From Mytilus edulis (lineage: Eukaryota; Mollusca; Bivalvia; Mytilida; Mytilidae), in assembly GCF_963676685.1 (NCBI RefSeq), contig NC_092350.1:70000502-70064501 (forward strand): a DNA stretch of 64,000 nucleotides, given 5' to 3'. A program made the translations under genes and the position numbers. Below are positions 35,055 to 48,100 of this stretch, in pieces (positions within the stretch are counted from its first letter, which is position 1; each line of letters opens with the position of its first letter). The notes under the pieces were generated by a model that did not search any database, was not told the origin of the DNA, and was given only the letters and a program-made list of their open reading frames with translations.

Positions 35055-36070
35055 GCATATATACACAGCACCGACAGAATAAAAGATATTCTTGTTCCTC
35101 GATATAAATATTTCATGCTTTTCCTAATAGTCGGTCGAATATGTTTGAGATACCGAAATCAACGACCACTTATGGGCAAAAATATTATGTTGGATACACG
35201 TTTATGAGATGTGTTTTTCTGAAACAATTTTTAAAAAAATCCATGAATCTAATGGGTTATTACAGACATATTTGAAACATATAATTCGCTTGGAATAAAA
35301 AAGAAATACTTACTTTCTCCTTTTTAATTTGATATACTTTCCCAGAAACTAAAACTTATCAAACGACTTTTCTAGCAAATATGATTTTTAGTGATCATGA
35401 TAATCATCAGACAAAACTAAAGTCCAATGTCCTTATTCCTGTACGTAATACGCGTACGCCCCTTTCACTTTTTGACGCAAGATAGAAATTCTGGAATCCT
35501 TAAACAGTGATTAAATACATCTACATTACAAGTTTTTCCAAGTGGTCAATTTATTTCCCGTATTTTCAAGTACATATCCAATACTTACCTTTTACTTATA
35601 CTGAAAAGACCAAATGTCTGTAAAATTCTCTATTTAACCAATTAATCAGGTCAAAACCCGAGTTATGTCGTCATCACTATCTAATCATAATTTCTGATAT
35701 GAATAATTATCCGGTGATTGATAAATCAGAAAATTTCATATTTATACATATAGGGTTCACAGATAACTTAAATGTGGCGCATTATCTAATTGGTGATATA
35801 TGCGTAATAAAGAAATATGTTCATCCCAGCTCCAACTGCCATATTAGGGTGTACACCCCTCCTACCCCCCCCCTTTTCCCCCCAACAAAAAAACAAACTT
35901 GGAATATTCCAACTGTGTTAGTCATTGGCTATGAACTAGCTTTCAGATTTTAGTAGTTCGAGTACTTTTCGGTGCTTTGTGTCTATTGTTTAATTTTATG
36001 TTAGTTTTTTATGTGCCTCGATTGTATTCATCTTTGGGGTAAGCGAAATGCAACTATAATTTTACAGTTT
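35055..36070. other. Upstream region of the tetraspanin gene; possible 5' UTR exons
   Basis: On the minus strand there are good donor sites near 35313 (GAGAAA then GTAAGT) and 35587 (AAAAG then GTAAGT) that could end non-coding first exons. No TATA box is obvious. No coding frame. Confidence 0.35.
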
Positions 36071-36074
36071 GTTC

Positions 36075-36415
36075 TTACGTTGCACTGTTACACCACGGAC
36101 GGTTGAGCGCTCATAAACATGTTTAACCCCGCCACTTTTTTGTCAGGTCAGGAGCCATGCAGTTGTACAGTGGTTGTCGCTGTTTCATGTCTGTCGTATT
36201 GAGTGTGTTCGTTAATTGTTTTTGATAAATCAAGCTGTTTTTTTACTCGTTTGAATTGTTTCACATATTTCATGTCGACCGGGGGCTTTAATTACGGACT
36301 ATACGGTATGGTTTTTTTCTTGTTAAAGTCCATAATTTGGCCTGTCATTTCTTATTACCACTTAATTTAAACTTTAGAGGATAGTTGTCTCATTAGCATT
36401 CATTTCACATCTTCT
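36075..36415 (+). repeat. Family A dispersed repeat
   Basis: Nearly full consensus order: 'cactgttacaccacggacgg', 'aaacatgtttaaccccgcca', 'caggagccatgcagttgtac', 'actcgtttgaattgtttcac', 'acggactatacggtatgg' and 'gtctcattagcattcatttc'. Confidence 0.75.
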
Positions 36416-36423
36416 CATTTTCA

Positions 36424-36715
36424 AAGGAACCACCATTTAACTTTAAGTTGGGGTGGGGTTGGTGGGTGGGAAGGGGGGTTCCTAAAAGATATTCTGATAC
36501 ATGATTTGATAAAAACAATTATTGTGGTCAAGCAGATTCCAAAAAATTTTTATTCTGAATCCAGTTTTTATCCCTTTGTCCCATACCTTATAGTGTTAAA
36601 TTTGAAAAAAAATGACTGATAACGTCGAAAAACTAAAAATAAAAGCGCGAAAAAAATGTTTGACTCAGACAAATAACTACACTCCCCCTTATCCTGAATT
36701 TAAGTGGTTGTTCTC
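36424..36715. repeat. 'aaccaccatttaactt' TIR repeat, copy 1
   Basis: Inverted ends ('ggaaccaccatttaacttta' and 'taagtggttgttc'). Shares 'gatattctgatacatgat', 'accttatagtgttaaattt' and 'gactcagacaaa' with the copy at 62841-63128; a partial copy lies at 21640-21755. Confidence 0.7.
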
Positions 36716-36789
36716 TTATACAAAAGTAAAACGACATTTTCAACGACTAGTGAAGTAACGTGTGCAGTGTACAACAAACAAACAAACAA

Positions 36790-37550
36790 ACAAACTAACA
36801 AAATCTTACCGTTATCACTTTTTGTTTGACCTCAATGGTCAATGTTCTTGACTCCAGTTAGATTTCAAATTCAAGTCTAGTCATTTGGTTGTTAACTGCA
36901 TGCACTCAAACGAATTAAAAATAGATCATCAAACAGCTTGACATGTATCGTATTAAATAGGAAACGATATCATATGACAAATTAGGCAATTTGGTGTTTG
37001 AGGGCAAAACAGTATAAGAAAACAATTAGATGATCTCTATTTTGTAATTTTTATCAACTTGCCACTTTTTCATAGATCCTATAGCTATTTCTTAACCCTC
37101 TTTCCCACATATCCACTTTTTGTATTCTCTATTATCCTACATCTTCATTTTAAATTCCTATATCACGCATCCCAAGAGCGTGCGAACCCTCTGTCTCCCT
37201 TTTCAGTGATCTCGTACATCATCCCGCAGCATTTCTGATTCTAAACGGTAAATGTCTATTGTCATATTCGTACTTGACCTGTATGTTATGCCAAATGGTC
37301 AACGACGTTGAATTTATATTAAAACATAAAACTAAAACAAACGATTTATGAGGAAACTAAGGGGGGTAACTCTAGATTAAGTCGATTAATTTTTTTCGGC
37401 CTGTAGTTGCTAGTCCTTGGCATCATGGCAATATTTATGAAGAAGGTACTTCAGTTTTCACCTGTATAAACAAAAACAAAAATGTAAACAGATAACTGAG
37501 GGGCATAACTTTTGACCACAATACTAGTATAAAGGGATATTTAAAAGGAC
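36790..37550. other. Intergenic, no feature seen
   Basis: Starts with a short (AAAC)n tract near 36778; otherwise unremarkable AT-rich sequence. Confidence 0.5.
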
Positions 37551-37559
37551 CACTGCGGT

Positions 37560-37835
37560 CCGTATTTTTGAGTCTGTCCAAGGTCAAAAGCATATGGCCT
37601 TTATTAGTCTTGCTTAGTTTTTTTCTAAATTTTAGTTCATTTGTACATGTTTCAGAGTTTAGGGTGACGTCCATTTTCATTGAAATAGTACACAATCTTG
37701 GCAAGGGGCCAGCTTAAGCCCGCCTCTGTGAGATGGATTTTCTCGCTGCGTTGAAGACCCATTGGTGGACTTGCCTGTCTGTGTTCTCCTCTTTGATCGG
37801 GTTGTTGTCTCGTTGACATATTCCCCATATTCATT
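37560..37835 (+). repeat. Family B dispersed repeat
   Basis: Contains 'gtctgtccaaggtcaaaagc', 'atggcctttattagtcttgc', 'ggggccagcttaagcccgcc', 'tctcgctgcgttgaagaccc' and 'ttgacatattccccatattc'. Confidence 0.8.
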
Positions 37836-37888
37836 CTTAATTCAATTCTAGAGAAACTCCTCCTGGTAGTGTTTTTCGATGGCTTAAG

Positions 37889-38140
37889 GTAGTACCTAAC
37901 ACTACAGGGAGATAACTCTGTAAAATCAGCTAAACGTTTTAATAACGTTGTGTTGTTAAGGGAATATTAAGCTTCTCAATGATCAAAATAAGTGTTTGTC
38001 AAACTGCTATATAACCAGTGTAATTTTTCTGATAAAATGGTTGGTTCAAATTTTTTGAAATTTTTATATTTTTGTAAAAGGGTCAAAGTAATACTTTGTC
38101 AAAATTTTAAGAAAATGTCGTTAAGTAAGATTCTCAAATT
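37889..38140 (-). mobile_element. TTAA MITE, second copy, one end decayed
   Basis: Starts TTAAGGTAGTACCTAACAC and follows the 10293-10565 element in reverse complement ('ggagataactctgtaaaatc', 'taaacgttttaataacgttg', 'gttggttcaaattttttg'). The far terminus is not recognisable. Confidence 0.65.
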
Positions 38141-38649
38141 GGTCATAAAAAACGATTTTATTTATGTGTCACCATAGGAAATCAGCGCATGTTTGGTTAT
38201 GTGTAATATTTTGTCAAGCAGCAGGACACCTATGGAAAATTCCGACGAAAAATTGTTGTTGAGAGGGTTCTTATGGTAACATGTCGAAATCACAATGGTT
38301 ATCGGATTTTGCCCCTGTGTAAGTATACGTACATTAATCTGTATGTTTTGTAACCTATTGGAATTCGGAGGTAGCTTAAGTCGGTTTCTTTTATGTGTTG
38401 TTATTTTCATTTGGTCAACTTATCGAGATTAATAAGGGGAGGGTTTAGAATAGCAAAATCTGGTTTAATCCTTCCTCATATTCATGTACCTGTCCAGGAC
38501 CAGGAACCTGTAAGTGTTTATATAAGTTGTCTTAGTTTACACATATATACATAAAAAAAATCGAGTTTGGTGTATATTGTATATTGATCTTTTTTCAATA
38601 TTGACCAAAGACGATGGAGTTCGAGCTTGATCTCATAAACATGTTTAAC

Positions 38650-39355
38650 CCCGCCACATTTTTGCGTCTGTCACAAGTCAGAAGCCTCTGGCCTTTGTTA
38701 GTCTTGTATTATTTTTAATTTTAGTTTCTTGTGTACAATTTGGAGTTTAGTATGGCGTTCATTATCACTGAACTAGTATATACATGTATATTTTTTTATT
38801 AAGTTAAACCTGCCAATTGATATTTTATTGTGTGTTTTCTATGTTGTGTTGTTATGCTATTGTTTCAGAAAAGGGGGAAGGTTTGGTACCATTTAAACGT
38901 TTAATCCCGCTGCAAATGTTTGCACCTGTCCTAAGTAAGGAATCTGATGTACAGAAGTTGTCGTTTGTTTATGTAGTTTATACGTGTTTCTAGTTTCTCG
39001 TTTTTTATATAGATTAGACCGTTGGTTTTCCCGTTTGAATGATTTTACACTAGTAATTCTGGGGCCCTTTATAGCTTGTTGTTCGGTGCATGTGAGTCAT
39101 GGCTCCGTGTTGAAGGCGCCTGCCGTACATTGACCCTTAATGGTTTACTTTTATATTTTGTTATTTGGATGGAGAGTTGTCTCATTGGCACTCGCACCAC
39201 ATCTTCCTATATCTATATTTGTTTAGGGGCCAGCTGAAGGACGCCTCCGGGTGCGTGAATTTGTCGCTGCATTGAAGACCTGTTGATGACCTTCTGCTGT
39301 TGTCTGATCTATGGTCGGGTTTTGTGTCTTTGACACATTCCCCATTTACATTCTC
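38650..39355 (+). repeat. Family A and B repeats, two adjoining copies
   Basis: 38640-38780 has the A core plus the start of B. 38870-39355 runs from 'catttaaacgtttaatcccg' through the uninterrupted 'ttctggggccctttatagct' site that defines the 5.1-kb insertion, then 'ggagagttgtctcattggca', and B sequence to 'acacattccccatttacatt'. Confidence 0.75.
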
Positions 39356-39587
39356 AATTTTATAATATATATTTCAAGATCGTATGTTGTCCTCTAAATG
39401 TATTTTGATTGATTAATTTTGTCTTGAGGTTGCTGTCCCGCTGACTTTTAGTCCCTTATCTCCTTTAATTCCTATTGATAGTTGTCTGGAAAAGGTATAT
39501 TGGTTTCATTTTGTTTTTATTCGATTGTCCTAACCATGCATTGGTTACTTGCCACGGACGACATGAAAATCAAGAACATATTCCTAA

Positions 39588-39590
<3 letters not shown>

Positions 39591-39641
<51 letters not shown>

Positions 39642-39642
39642 A
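39591..39642 (+). repeat. (TTGA)n microsatellite at a retroposon tail
   Basis: About 13 units of a 4-mer, directly after 'ttgccacggacgacatgaaa', the same arrangement (complement) as at 11385-11440. Confidence 0.9.
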
Positions 39643-40513
39643 CGCTCTTTAGTGTCGTTCGTTTAGTTTAACTAGTTAGTCTTGCGTTTTAACTTGAATT
39701 ACGTCCCTTTGCATGATAGCCTTCCACAAATGTTGAATTTGATGCCGATTTTCGCTGTTCCGTGCTTGTCTATGATACTGGACAGTGAAAAATATGGTAA
39801 CTTTATTTTCCATTAAATGAACTCCATTGATCTTATAGTTCCACATCAGACATTATGTTAGACGGGAAACAATAAGTTACAAAGTCTGAACAAACACTAT
39901 ACATTTATTTTTTGTCGATATAAAAAAAAATAGAGCATATGATTGCCGATATGAGATATCGCGCCAACAGAGACCCGAAATGACTTAGAAGTTTTAATAT
40001 CTATGGATCATCGTACAGCCTTCAGCAATGAGTAAATCCTATAATGCACATAAAACATGTAAAAGGCCCCGGCAAAAAAATCTTTACCTTTAAAAAAGGG
40101 CAGAAAATAAAAATAGGCTGTAGTTACAAATCACAAAATGTACTAAAAATACAAATCCAAACCACGCTGGGTCAGCCTCTGAATAACCAAATGATTAATG
40201 CCTCTGTGTCTTCATTCAAAAAGTCTTTTGTGTAAGACTGCTATTTACAAAGAGAATCTGACGTTAAATAAAAGTGTGGTCATCTTATAATTTACTGTAA
40301 ACGCATCTTTCTTTTGAGGTTCAGCTCTACAAAAATAAAAAAAAACTGCATGTACACTTTTACATCATCCATTTCTTAACCCCTTTTCCGCGACTTATAT
40401 TGCCGCTTTCGGTTCTTCTAAATCCTTCTATGATGGTGTGGATTGGTGTATATGAAATAGAGAAAAATGGGTAAAAATACACTGTACACTTTTCACCATC
40501 CATTCTTCGACTT

Positions 40514-40682
40514 CAGGCGCGGATCCAGAAGGGGGGGGGGGGGGGATGTTCCGGGGGTTGGAACCCCCCCTTTTTTTGGACGATCAATGCATTTGAATGG
40601 GGACATATAGTTGGAAACCCACCCCCCCCCTTTGTCCTTGGTTAGGAACCCCCCCTTTTTAAAATGGCTGGATCCGCCCCTG
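40514..40682 (+). mobile_element. CAGTGG short TIR element, copy 3
   Basis: Begins CAGGCGCGGATCCAG and ends CTGGATCCGCCCCTG, with GACTT duplicated at 40509-40513 and 40683-40687. Confidence 0.88.
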
Positions 40683-41170
40683 GACTTCATGACAGTTTTA
40701 ATGTTGTCCCTTTCGGAATTGTCTAAGTCCTTCTATGAGGATGTGTATTGGGGTCTACAAAATAGAGAATAATATATACACAAAAGAAAAAGAAAAAAAA
40801 AGAGAAATATAAAACAAATTCACAAAACACGAGAGAATAGATAAAATGGACAACAAATAAAGAATATAGAAAAATGGCCAAAACCTGGGACTATTATACT
40901 AATTAGTATGATAGTCCCAACTATTATATACTAAATTAGTATAACTTAGTCCCAGCTTAAACTGATGACCGGAAAATACAGATATATTTATAGGATCCCC
41001 ATCCACTGACCCACTTCAATGAGTCGGGAAAAAAAGGTTTTCTTGTAGATTAGTAAAAAGAGCAATACCTTCGTGTTGCAACAACTTTAGAAAAATATCA
41101 AACGTTTATTAATTGTTCAGGGTTGTCACTAGGGGATGACAATTTTTTAGGAGTTAAATAAGGGTGAGGG

Positions 41171-41355
41171 CATAGGCGGATCCAGGGGCGGGTGTTCGAG
41201 GGCGGGTGGTCCTGGGGGTCCCGGGTCCGCCTGTGTAGGAAAAAAATTTGGTTGATTATATACGAAAATTCACTGAAGAATGACTGGAGCGCCCCCTTTT
41301 ATGTCAGTCAGTGCACCCCCACCCCCTTTTTTACAAAGTTCTGGATCCGCCACTG
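41171..41355 (+). mobile_element. CAGTGG short TIR element, copy 4 (divergent interior)
   Basis: Begins CATAGGCGGATCCAG and ends CTGGATCCGCCACTG. Flanks GAGGG (41166-41170) and GAGGC (41356-41360) match at four of five bases. Confidence 0.75.
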
Positions 41356-41399
41356 GAGGCATAGGGCTTGGGTTGGAAGGAGGAATTTAATCACGAGGC

Positions 41400-42078
41400 C
41401 TGCCGGGTTTGTACGAGAGATAACTGTCCATCCTCGAGCTGATAAAATTCTACCTAAAGTTTTTTTTCTTATAGTCATCTTAGCTTTGTAACTCAGTCTA
41501 TTTTTGTCCAAGATCCTTTTATTAATTGAAAGTGGCAACGAATATCCTATAAATGTCATAAATCTGTTTTCACATGCAAAAAATATGTAATAACACATAT
41601 GATAAATATGTGACTAAATCTTTTTAAGTAATTACGATTTTTCTATAATCTGATTTCAAACAAACCCCCATTCTTTATTTTTTGACAGGTGCCAGTTATG
41701 ATTAACCTTTTCTTAGACATGCAAATAGTGCTAACTAACTAGCTTCCCGTTTTAGTCATTTTTCTTTTGGATTCTCGTCTTGTATTTTTCTCGTGTCCAT
41801 TTTACAACAATGAATGCAGTACACAACTGATTTTCGTTAATGGATTGGAAATATAAATGTTTACTTAACGGTTTACAACAAAGGCGAATCACGGGCACCT
41901 GCCAAGCGGAGTAATACACAACATGTTTTATAGTTCCGGTCAATTTTGTAATGGCTGCCAATGATCTCAAAAAATACAAATGTGACCTAAATAAGTTTAC
42001 CGTTCCTAAATTTATGGACATTATTAATGTCTGGGACCGGACTTTCTTGTTTTTACAGACATTCATCTGTCCGTAAGG
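41400..42078 (+). promoter_or_regulatory. Putative LRP5/6 upstream region
   Basis: No coding frame. TTTTTACAG at 42050-42058 is a plausible splice acceptor just before the start codon, so the ATG may be in a second exon and the promoter further upstream. No TATA box could be assigned. Confidence 0.3.
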
Positions 42079-42133
42079 ATGGGGATGGTGTCAAAATTAT
42101 ATTTAATAATCGGATGTCTGTCCATAATCAAAG
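42079..42133 (+). CDS. LRP5/6: LRP5/6 exon 1, signal peptide
   Basis: 55 nt from the ATG to a GTAAGA donor. Ends in phase 1, so AAA-G joins exon 2's GA to give Lys-Gly. The phase and hydrophobic content fit the signal-peptide exon of the family. The link over a 9.2-kb intron is inferred from phase and position. Confidence 0.75.
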
Positions 42134-45100
42134 GTAAGATCATCACCTGAGATGGAGTAGTGTACACAAAACATCAAAGATACCGTGTGTATTCCGTCCC
42201 CTTGTTTATTAAATGTTAATTAGATAATTAGTAATATTAAAGAATAGATCGTTCAAAGTTAAATGTCCAAAGTTATGATTTTTTCATTGGCTTTATTCTT
42301 TCAATCAAAAAACAAATACGCAATCAAAAGTTTTGACCATTCCTTTGATCTCGCCGCCATAATGAGAACTGCAGTGATTTTGTGTATTCGCTACGAGCTT
42401 TGATCATTTTAAACAGTTACACTATTATCATTTTACAATGTTTTTAAACTTAAAAATGTTTGTAAACATGAAAGAATGTCTTAAATTGTGGATTTGTAAA
42501 GTAAACAAAATGTGTTTTAGGGCAATACACAAATTCCCTGTTTGGTCACGTGACCGTTCTCTGTCCCTCTTGATTTACTCAAACAGTGATATACTTGATG
42601 GTGTTCAGTTGAAAGGTTAACTTTTTTTTCATGAACCAAAAGAATGAAATATATAGTTAATTTTTATTATTTAAAATTTATGCAGAAATAGATTTAAAAA
42701 GGAATGTCAGATTATTTTTGCTACCTACTAAATATTGTATGCAATTTTAGGGCCCTTCAACAGTTAACCTAAAGGACTTGATAAATTTAGATTTAGTCAT
42801 GTTATTGTGTTTTGGTTATTAAATTCAGATCCCTTCGTATACATCAGGATATAGCAACTTATAGCTGCTTACCCTCCTGTTACATACTAGATTCAAAGAA
42901 CCCATTTAGGCTAAACAATTAAAACATTCTTTTTTTTTTTTTTTTTAATATTAAACATATTTTATTAACAATCACCTTTTACATCAACACTCAGTTGCCC
43001 AGGGAAGCAACTAAGGGGGCCCCAATTTTTACAGTCTCATTTGTCGGGGAAAAGCAAATGAGAAAAAAACTCCCCCTATAAATTATTAACATCAACCTTT
43101 ATAAATATTATCTATCCTTGTACAAATGTACATGTACCTGCAATCAATATCGATCTATATATCTATACATCTCACCATATATAATTATTTGAATAAAGTT
43201 TGTTTTCTATCTTCATTTATTTCTCACAATTAAAACATTCTTATAGAATATGTAAAGGATTTTTTTTTGTAGCTGTTACAGCTTTGTAGAAACCAGAATT
43301 TTGTGATCAAAATATCACCAGAAATTTCAGTCTGTTTTGTCTTGATATACTCCCAGCCAGCCATCCTTCCATCCATCATGTCGATCTCCTGCAGTGACAG
43401 AACCAGAAATTTTCACAAGTGCGGGCACACTGACTGCCTAAGATGGGGCATGCTCCGGTCATGCTTCAGTGATACCCTATATAATCAATCAAATTTTTCC
43501 CAGGAAAAGGGGTGGGGGCCCAAAATCCACCTCTGTTCGTGTAATGAAATAATAACTTATTGACAGGCCATAGAATCTTGTTTGTGTCATTGTATTTACA
43601 TGTATAACTACAGTTGCAATGTAACTCTCCATATCATAGAATATATTTGAGGACTTGTAAAAGATTAAGAATTTGCAAGGCAAAGGCCCAACCTGCACAA
43701 AAGTGTTGGTGGCAAATAAAATGGAAATGGGGATTGTGTCTAAGAGATAACAACCCGACCATATAAACTGACAACAGCAGAAGGTCACCAATAGTTCTTC
43801 AATGCAGCGAGAAATTCCTGTACTCAGAGGCGTCTTTCAGCTGATCTTTTAGATTTTAAAGACCATTTAGATTTAAAGATACAGTATATTACTATGATTA
43901 CATTTAAAGCTACCTTGGCTAATATCTCGACAATAGTTTAAGCCTATGATCAACTTATTAGGTTGTTGTCTCATTTATAGATATTAACCTAAACCATTGT
44001 ATACCATACATCTTCTGACAATACATTTACATTCAAAATTATTCTGAACAGTGCACTTGAAATGTTGAAATTCTGATGGGATCTCTGACTTGTATAAAAC
44101 TTCAGTTTTCATACAGATAGTAACTTTTTATGCCCCACCTACATGTACATTGTATTAAAGTAGAGGCTTATGTTTCTTCCTGTCTGTGTGTCTTTCTGTC
44201 CTGGTTTGGTTAGGTTAGGTATTGGTTTGTGGTGGTTTATGATTACGTGTATATTGGTTTATTACTTACATGTAGTATACATGCATATTTTGACGTGAAC
44301 CGTTTAATACATATGTTGCTAAAATGTATGGCTTTTGATGTCATTTGCAATACACGAATTTCCTACATCAGTCAACCTTGTTTTAAAGGGTCACCTGTCT
44401 TAATCAGAAATCTGTCTGGTTAGGTTATCCTAATTTTATGTCCCATTTTCTATGATATCTACCTACCTACCTATCTACATGTACCTATGCTCTTCATTCC
44501 TGGCGGAGCACACGTTCGCCACAAGATTTCACCATCCAGATCTGTCTTAAGACTTTGTTTCGACTTCTCTCCATGTCATGTCAACCTCCTTCAGTTCTGC
44601 CTCAATTGTTCGACGCCAGGTTGTTTTGGGTCTTCCTCTTGGTCTCTTCCCCTGGGGTGTCCATCTTAGAGCTGTCCTGGTTATGTTGGATACAGGCATC
44701 ATCATGAGAACATGCCCCAGCCATCTGAAGGGCCTCTGTTGTATTTCTTTGAGGATATACAGCGTGACATGGACTTGCTCCTATCAAGAAGATGTTCATT
44801 TGTGATAAGGTTTGGCCAAATGATTTTACAAATTTGCCTCAGACAATTGTGATTAAAACTTTAGAACGATCTTATATACATGTATATCTGTTTTTGTTAC
44901 TCTCCAGCATTCACCCCCATGGCCATACAGAAGGATGGATTTAACATTACTGTTATAGCCTTATCTTTGTTTTTCTGTTGTATTGGCTGGACTTCCAAAT
45001 GGGTGGTAGTCTTTGAAATGCAGATCTTGCTTTAGCTAGCCTACTTTCATGACTTTTAACATTTTTCGTTGTATCTTCTGTATTAACGACAGTTCTTAGA

Positions 45101-48100
45101 TAGGTAAATTTATCTCCTTGTTGGGTTTCTATGCCCTCAGATTTTAGTCTTAAGTTTGATGTTGTGTTTAGTTGAATTTCCTGAGTCTTTTTGCGTTCAG
45201 TTATAATTAAATTTCGCTTGCAAAATGGCTGAGCTGATTTGTCTTTTCCTGCATAATATATTGTCTTGTTTTGATGACAGGAGTGCTATATCATCAGAAA
45301 AGTCAAGGTCTTCTAGGGTTGTAAACATGGACCATGTGATGCCTAGAATCTATGAATTTTGAACCTCAATCATGTCAATTCAAAGATTATCTTTCTTTTC
45401 TCTGGTCCCAAAGTTTCAGGATTAGCCACTAGTTTGATGCACCAGACGACCGGTACAGTACACACTGGGACATGGTCTGAAAAATCATCAGTATGCCTGG
45501 CATTAAATGCTGGGCTTTTATTGGGGTCATAAATGGGGTCATAAATCACTGGCATCATGTACATGTACATTATACTTACAAATGTAGGACCTAAATTAGA
45601 TACAGGAAAAGCCTTAAAAGATTCAGAACTATTACAAACTTTTAGTGGGCCATCAGAACCACCACACTGACTGGTCCACTACATTCTAAATTGATAGACC
45701 TATATGTACATGTACTTTGGTTTTTGGACAGACAGTACAAGTTTTTGACTAAGATGAAGAATTGCTAAAAATATACCCACTTAGGGCAGTCAGTGGGCCC
45801 CCCTTATAAAAATTGATGGATCCGCCTCTGTCCCCACCCTAACTAAACCATTCATGTCGTAAAATTAGAATATACCTTAAACCTGCACTGTGCAGTATGC
45901 CATGTATGCAGTGTACACTGAAGTGAGTATTGTACCAATATTTGATAAGCAGAAATTTCTGTAGTCAGTGGCCCCCCTTATAAAAATTTATCGATCCGCC
46001 ACTGTCCCCACCCTATCTAAACCATACATGTCGTAAAATTAGAATAGACCATAAACCTGCACCGTGCAGTGTGCAGTGTACACTGAAGTCAGTATTGTAC
46101 CAATATTTGATAAGCAGAAATTTCTGTTGGCTTAAGATCTAGGTAAACATGATAAACAAAGTAATAACATCATTTCAAGCTATAGTAAATAATCTGCCAG
46201 CCACATGACAGTTTCGACACTTGATTAAACAGTTTCTTTCTGATTAGCTTAAGTGTCTCATATAAGTTGTCATTGGGTGGACATTAAGCCTCTACTAATG
46301 AAATTGTACTTTGTCAACCCCCAAGTGACAAATGTATTAATGATCTTGTTTTAAAGTATCCTTGTTAATATTACATTTGTACATTGTCTGTTTAAATTTA
46401 TTATCTTTTTCCCTTTACATTGTGTTTAAAAATAGCATTGAAAAATCACTTTTTTGTTTCGTCTGACTGCAAGGTAAAATTCAACAGGTTTTAAAAGTCT
46501 GTATATGATGAACAACTGGTATGTAGTGAAAAGGGGAGTTTAACCCAAATGAGACAGCAACCCAACAATAAGTCTAAGATCAATGGACAATTTTTTTAAA
46601 ATTACAGAACTTAGTCTTTCCAATACAAGAGACAAGAGAAGAAAGGTACATAGATACAACCTAATCTCGGTTGCAGATCCAGAGGAGGTTTGGAACCCCC
46701 CCTTTTTTTTTGGGACGATCAATGCATTTAAATAGAGACATATATAGTTGGAACCCCACCTTTTATCCGGGGTTGGGAACCCCCTTTTATAAATGGCTTG
46801 ATCCGCCCCTGAATCTACAATAATCAGATTATAAAGGTAATGGTATATATCTAAAATATTGTACCACATTGAGATTTGTGCACATCATGCACATGGATGT
46901 TACATCTTGAATAATTTTTTTACTTGCAAGTGAATAAGTAATTATCAATGTTTCTTCGCTTAATTTGACAAAATTGAACCATTTTGGCTGCTAAAAGCGA
47001 ATTATTATTTCACTTTTTCACTTTCATTATTGATTGAACCAAAAAAAATCTTACTTTAGTTTTTTATATATCTCGTAGCTAGTGCCCCTTTAAACATGTT
47101 AAACAAGATATACATGTATTTTATAATTTTTCCTTAATCATGAAACTTGAGGAGAATTACATGATACATATATATTAAGATTATTATTTTTATCCCATAA
47201 TATTTGAAATCTAATTTTTAAAAATCCTTCATCATGTTCATTGTATATATTCATTGCAATATTATTTTTTTTCACAAAATCGTAAGTGATAACTTGAGTT
47301 TAAATTTTAACCTAATGTCTTAAATCAAAACCACCTTCAAGTTAAAATCTGCCATTGATTTATCGCCAGAAGAAATATCCCAGACTTATCTACTTATTCA
47401 CGGCTGTGTATTGCCAGTAAGGAGATCTGTCTGATGTAATATTTAAATTAATTGCTAATTGTAATTATTGTCACCTGTAAAGGTATGGCAGGGATGATTG
47501 ACAGGTGTTTGTTTGTCTGTCAGGTGTCAAAACAAAGTTCATCTAAGTCCTGGTGGTTTACAGAGTCTTGTTAAAGAAAGTATATATATATATATCTATG
47601 GCATAGTTATTTACATCTCATGACAAGAATATTAATATCTACATTTTCTAACATGACTAAGGAGAGATTGAGATATTAACTGATACACTAAGAAATAAGA
47701 GTGCTTTTTCAAAAACGTGTGGACTTTTGTACATGTGTTCTAATAGAGAAATGAGTTTTGCAGGGGCGGATCCAGCCGTTTTAAAAAGGGGGGGGGGGAG
47801 GTTCCTAACCCAGGACAAAGGGGGGTTCCAATCACATGTTCCCATTCAAATACATTGATCGTCCAAAAAAAAAGGGTGGTTTCAACCCCCAGAACCCCCC
47901 TCTGGATCCGCACCTGGTTTTGAAATATTTTATAATTATTAGACTTATGTAATATGACTTTATTTAATGGGTTTGGTATTCAGGATCATTTAATGGTACA
48001 GAAGGAAGGTTTTTTTTGGGGGGGAAAAGGGGTAGGGGTTCAAACCATATGTCCCGATTCTAATGCATTGTTGGTAAAAAATTAAAGGGGGATTCCAACC

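Noticed and set aside
40044-40235. 63-codon plus-strand frame
   Set aside because: Starts in 'aaaaggccccgg' family A sequence; lysine-rich from A-runs; no other support.
44602-44799. Minus-strand 65-codon frame
   Set aside because: Wrong frame of a LINE remnant; the true frame carries the RWLGHV and GRPKTTWRR signature.
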